In this document: piece by piece, positions 13,359 through 14,311 of the stretch | Layout: every line of letters starts with the position of its first letter | Numbering within the stretch: the stretch's first letter is position 1 | Source of the DNA: Candidatus Bathyarchaeota archaeon B63 | Lineage (GTDB): Archaea > Thermoproteota > Bathyarchaeia > Bathyarchaeales > DTEX01 | Direction of reading: 5' to 3' | NCBI GenBank assembly: GCA_001593845.1 | Contig: LUCF01000007.1 | Span: 1 to 14,311 of the forward strand | DNA length: 14,311 bases | Notes under the pieces: generated by a model | Databases searched by the model: none | The model's input: the letters and a program-made list of their open reading frames with translations, nothing else | Told to the model about the DNA's origin: nothing | Made by a program: the position numbers and the translations under genes

Positions 13359-14108
13359 ATGTGGATCAAGTTGATAATCCTAGCCCTTGACGGCCTTGAA
13401 CTCGGAATGGTCAGAAAGTTCAGATGCAGAAACCTTATGCAGCTCGAACACGGCCAGACGGATATCTCCGAGTTTAAGCTCCCGAGAACCGTTGTCCTCT
13501 GGGCTTCCTTCCTTTCAGGCAGAAACTTGGAGGAGGAGATCCCCGTCGAGACTCAGTGGGGGTTCAGGCTGAGGCCGGAGGAAACCTTCTTCCGGTTCTT
13601 TGGGAGCTACGTGGCTCTGGATGTCCCAGCCTTCTCCCTTAAGGATGCGAATCACGCTGAGGAGAGGAGGCTTCTGAAGGCATACTTCGATGATGAGGCT
13701 GAGGTGGAGGACTACGACGCGGTTGTCTGGAGGAACCACGAGGAGAACAAGAAGGACTTCTTCGAGGCCCTCGGCAGGTTCGACCTTGTCATGGGCTACT
13801 TCGACCTCGCAGACGCCATAGGCCACCTTAGCTTCGGAATCCCGAGGAAGATGGAGACAGTCTACGATGAGCTTGAGAGGCTGGCTGGGGAGGTGAGTTC
13901 CTCAACCGATGATCATCTCCTCGTGATCTCTGATCATGGGATGAAGGCCGTCGGGAGGTACGGGGACCACACAAGAAATGGCTTTTACTCCGCCAATTGG
14001 AGGGTTGGGCTGAGCCTCCCGCGGATCACAGATTTTCACGATCTAATCGGTGGGGTTGCCGTAGGGGATGAGTCTTCCCAGAATAAACCTCGTAGTGGTC
14101 GGGCATAA
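13359..14108 (+). CDS. Alkaline-phosphatase-superfamily phosphodiesterase/nucleotide-pyrophosphatase-like enzyme
   Basis: A 249-residue metal-dependent hydrolase of the alkaline phosphatase/NPP/phosphoglycerate mutase superfamily. Visible elements: LIILALDGLE with the metal ligand Asp 11; PRTVVLWASFLSG (42-54), where Thr 44 sits at the nucleophile position; YFDLADAIGH (147-156) giving Asp and His ligands; VISDHGM (189-195) with Asp 192 and His 193; and GDHT with His 204. All expected metal-site positions therefore appear present. It is short for the family and lacks a signal peptide, so it should act in the cytoplasm. It begins 1 base after the CysD-like stop and its last 41 bases overlap the CysN-like gene in another frame, so the three are almost certainly co-translated. 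It may act on a nucleotide product of CysD/CysN, such as APS or a mixed anhydride, but this is inference. Confidence 0.8.
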   Translation: MWIKLIILALDGLELGMVRKFRCRNLMQLEHGQTDISEFKLPRTVVLWASFLSGRNLEEEIPVETQWGFRLRPEETFFRFFGSYVALDVPAFSLKDANHAEERRLLKAYFDDEAEVEDYDAVVWRNHEENKKDFFEALGRFDLVMGYFDLADAIGHLSFGIPRKMETVYDELERLAGEVSSSTDDHLLVISDHGMKAVGRYGDHTRNGFYSANWRVGLSLPRITDFHDLIGGVAVGDESSQNKPRSGRA

Positions 14109-14311
14109 GGACCACGGCAAGTCTACGTTGATAGGCAGGCTTCTTTACGATTCCGACGCCATCCCAGAGATGAGGCTCCAGGAGATAAGGGAGGAGCTTA
14201 GGGAGGCCGGGAAGGAGTTCAAGTTCGCCTACATCCTCGACAGCCTAGAGGAGGAGAGAACCGGGGGGCTGACGATAGACATAATGCAGACCCCATTCAG
14301 GTCTGAGAAGT
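14068..14311 (+). CDS. CysN/EF-1A-like GTPase, partial (cut by the window end)
   Basis: Only the first 81 codons are present. The G1 motif GHKDHGKST is at 12-20, followed by LIGRLLYDSDAIPEMRLQE, FKFAYILDSLEEER and the switch I region TGGLTIDIMQTPF. LIGRLLYDS and the link to a CysD-like gene point to CysN, the GTPase subunit that drives ATP sulfurylase. However, G1 is GHxDHGKST as in EF-1A/EF-Tu, not the GNVDDGKST common in proteobacterial CysN. ATG 14068 is preceded by GTAGGGG, a close ribosome site, and begins inside the preceding gene, overlapping it by 41 bases. Whether a CysC (APS kinase) domain or gene follows lies outside the window. Confidence 0.85.
   Translation, partial: MSLPRINLVVVGHKDHGKSTLIGRLLYDSDAIPEMRLQEIREELREAGKEFKFAYILDSLEEERTGGLTIDIMQTPFRSEK

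Overview
The window looks archaeal, most likely from a thermophilic TACK lineage (Bathyarchaeia-like or Korarchaeota-like; the exact group cannot be fixed from sequence alone). The reasons are eukaryote-type translation genes (eL42, eS27, aIF2-alpha, Nop10, EF-1A), archaeal TATA/BRE promoters at the expected distances, short or absent leaders, and AGG/AGA, ATA and GAG-rich codon use. No tRNA, rRNA, CRISPR array or insertion sequence is visible.

Layout. (1) 147-815: adenylate kinase with a zinc-type LID (+). (2) 900-4353, minus: a two-gene secretion/pilus module, a VirB11/GspE-type ATPase followed by a TadC/FlaJ-type double-F-domain membrane protein. (3) 4540-5124: a zinc-ribbon membrane protein of unknown role with its own promoter. 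(4) 5180-7405: a compact translation/ribosome operon, eL42 - eS27 - aIF2-alpha - Nop10 - PAC2 chaperone. Nop10 (54 codons) is easily missed and overlaps PAC2. (5) 7453-9366, minus: EF-1A followed by a thioredoxin-fold protein that lacks the CXXC. (6) 9521-10186, minus: a short MscS-family channel. (7) 10187-10596: a 410-base divergent intergenic region with a 14-bp perfect palindrome and two hairpins. (8) 10597-12096: a polytopic GT-C-like membrane protein. (9) 12193-14311: the most interesting region, a divergent locus with a small ribbon-helix-helix (RHH) protein on the minus strand and, on the plus strand, a tightly packed operon of CysD-like PP-loop enzyme - alkaline-phosphatase-superfamily enzyme - CysN-like GTPase (cut by the window edge).

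How it works together. Regions 1, 4 and 5 are housekeeping. Region 9 looks like a self-regulated sulfate-activation (or related nucleotide-activation) module. CysD and CysN are the two halves of GTP-driven ATP sulfurylase. Here the CysD carries four cysteines placed like the [4Fe-4S] ligands of APS reductases but has no reductase catalytic cysteine. A phosphodiesterase-type gene sits between the two subunits. Two long inverted repeats, 33 bp centre to centre (about three helical turns), cover the two divergent TATA boxes and suggest that the RHH protein represses both directions. The enzymatic reading is inference from family membership; the repeats and residues are directly visible.
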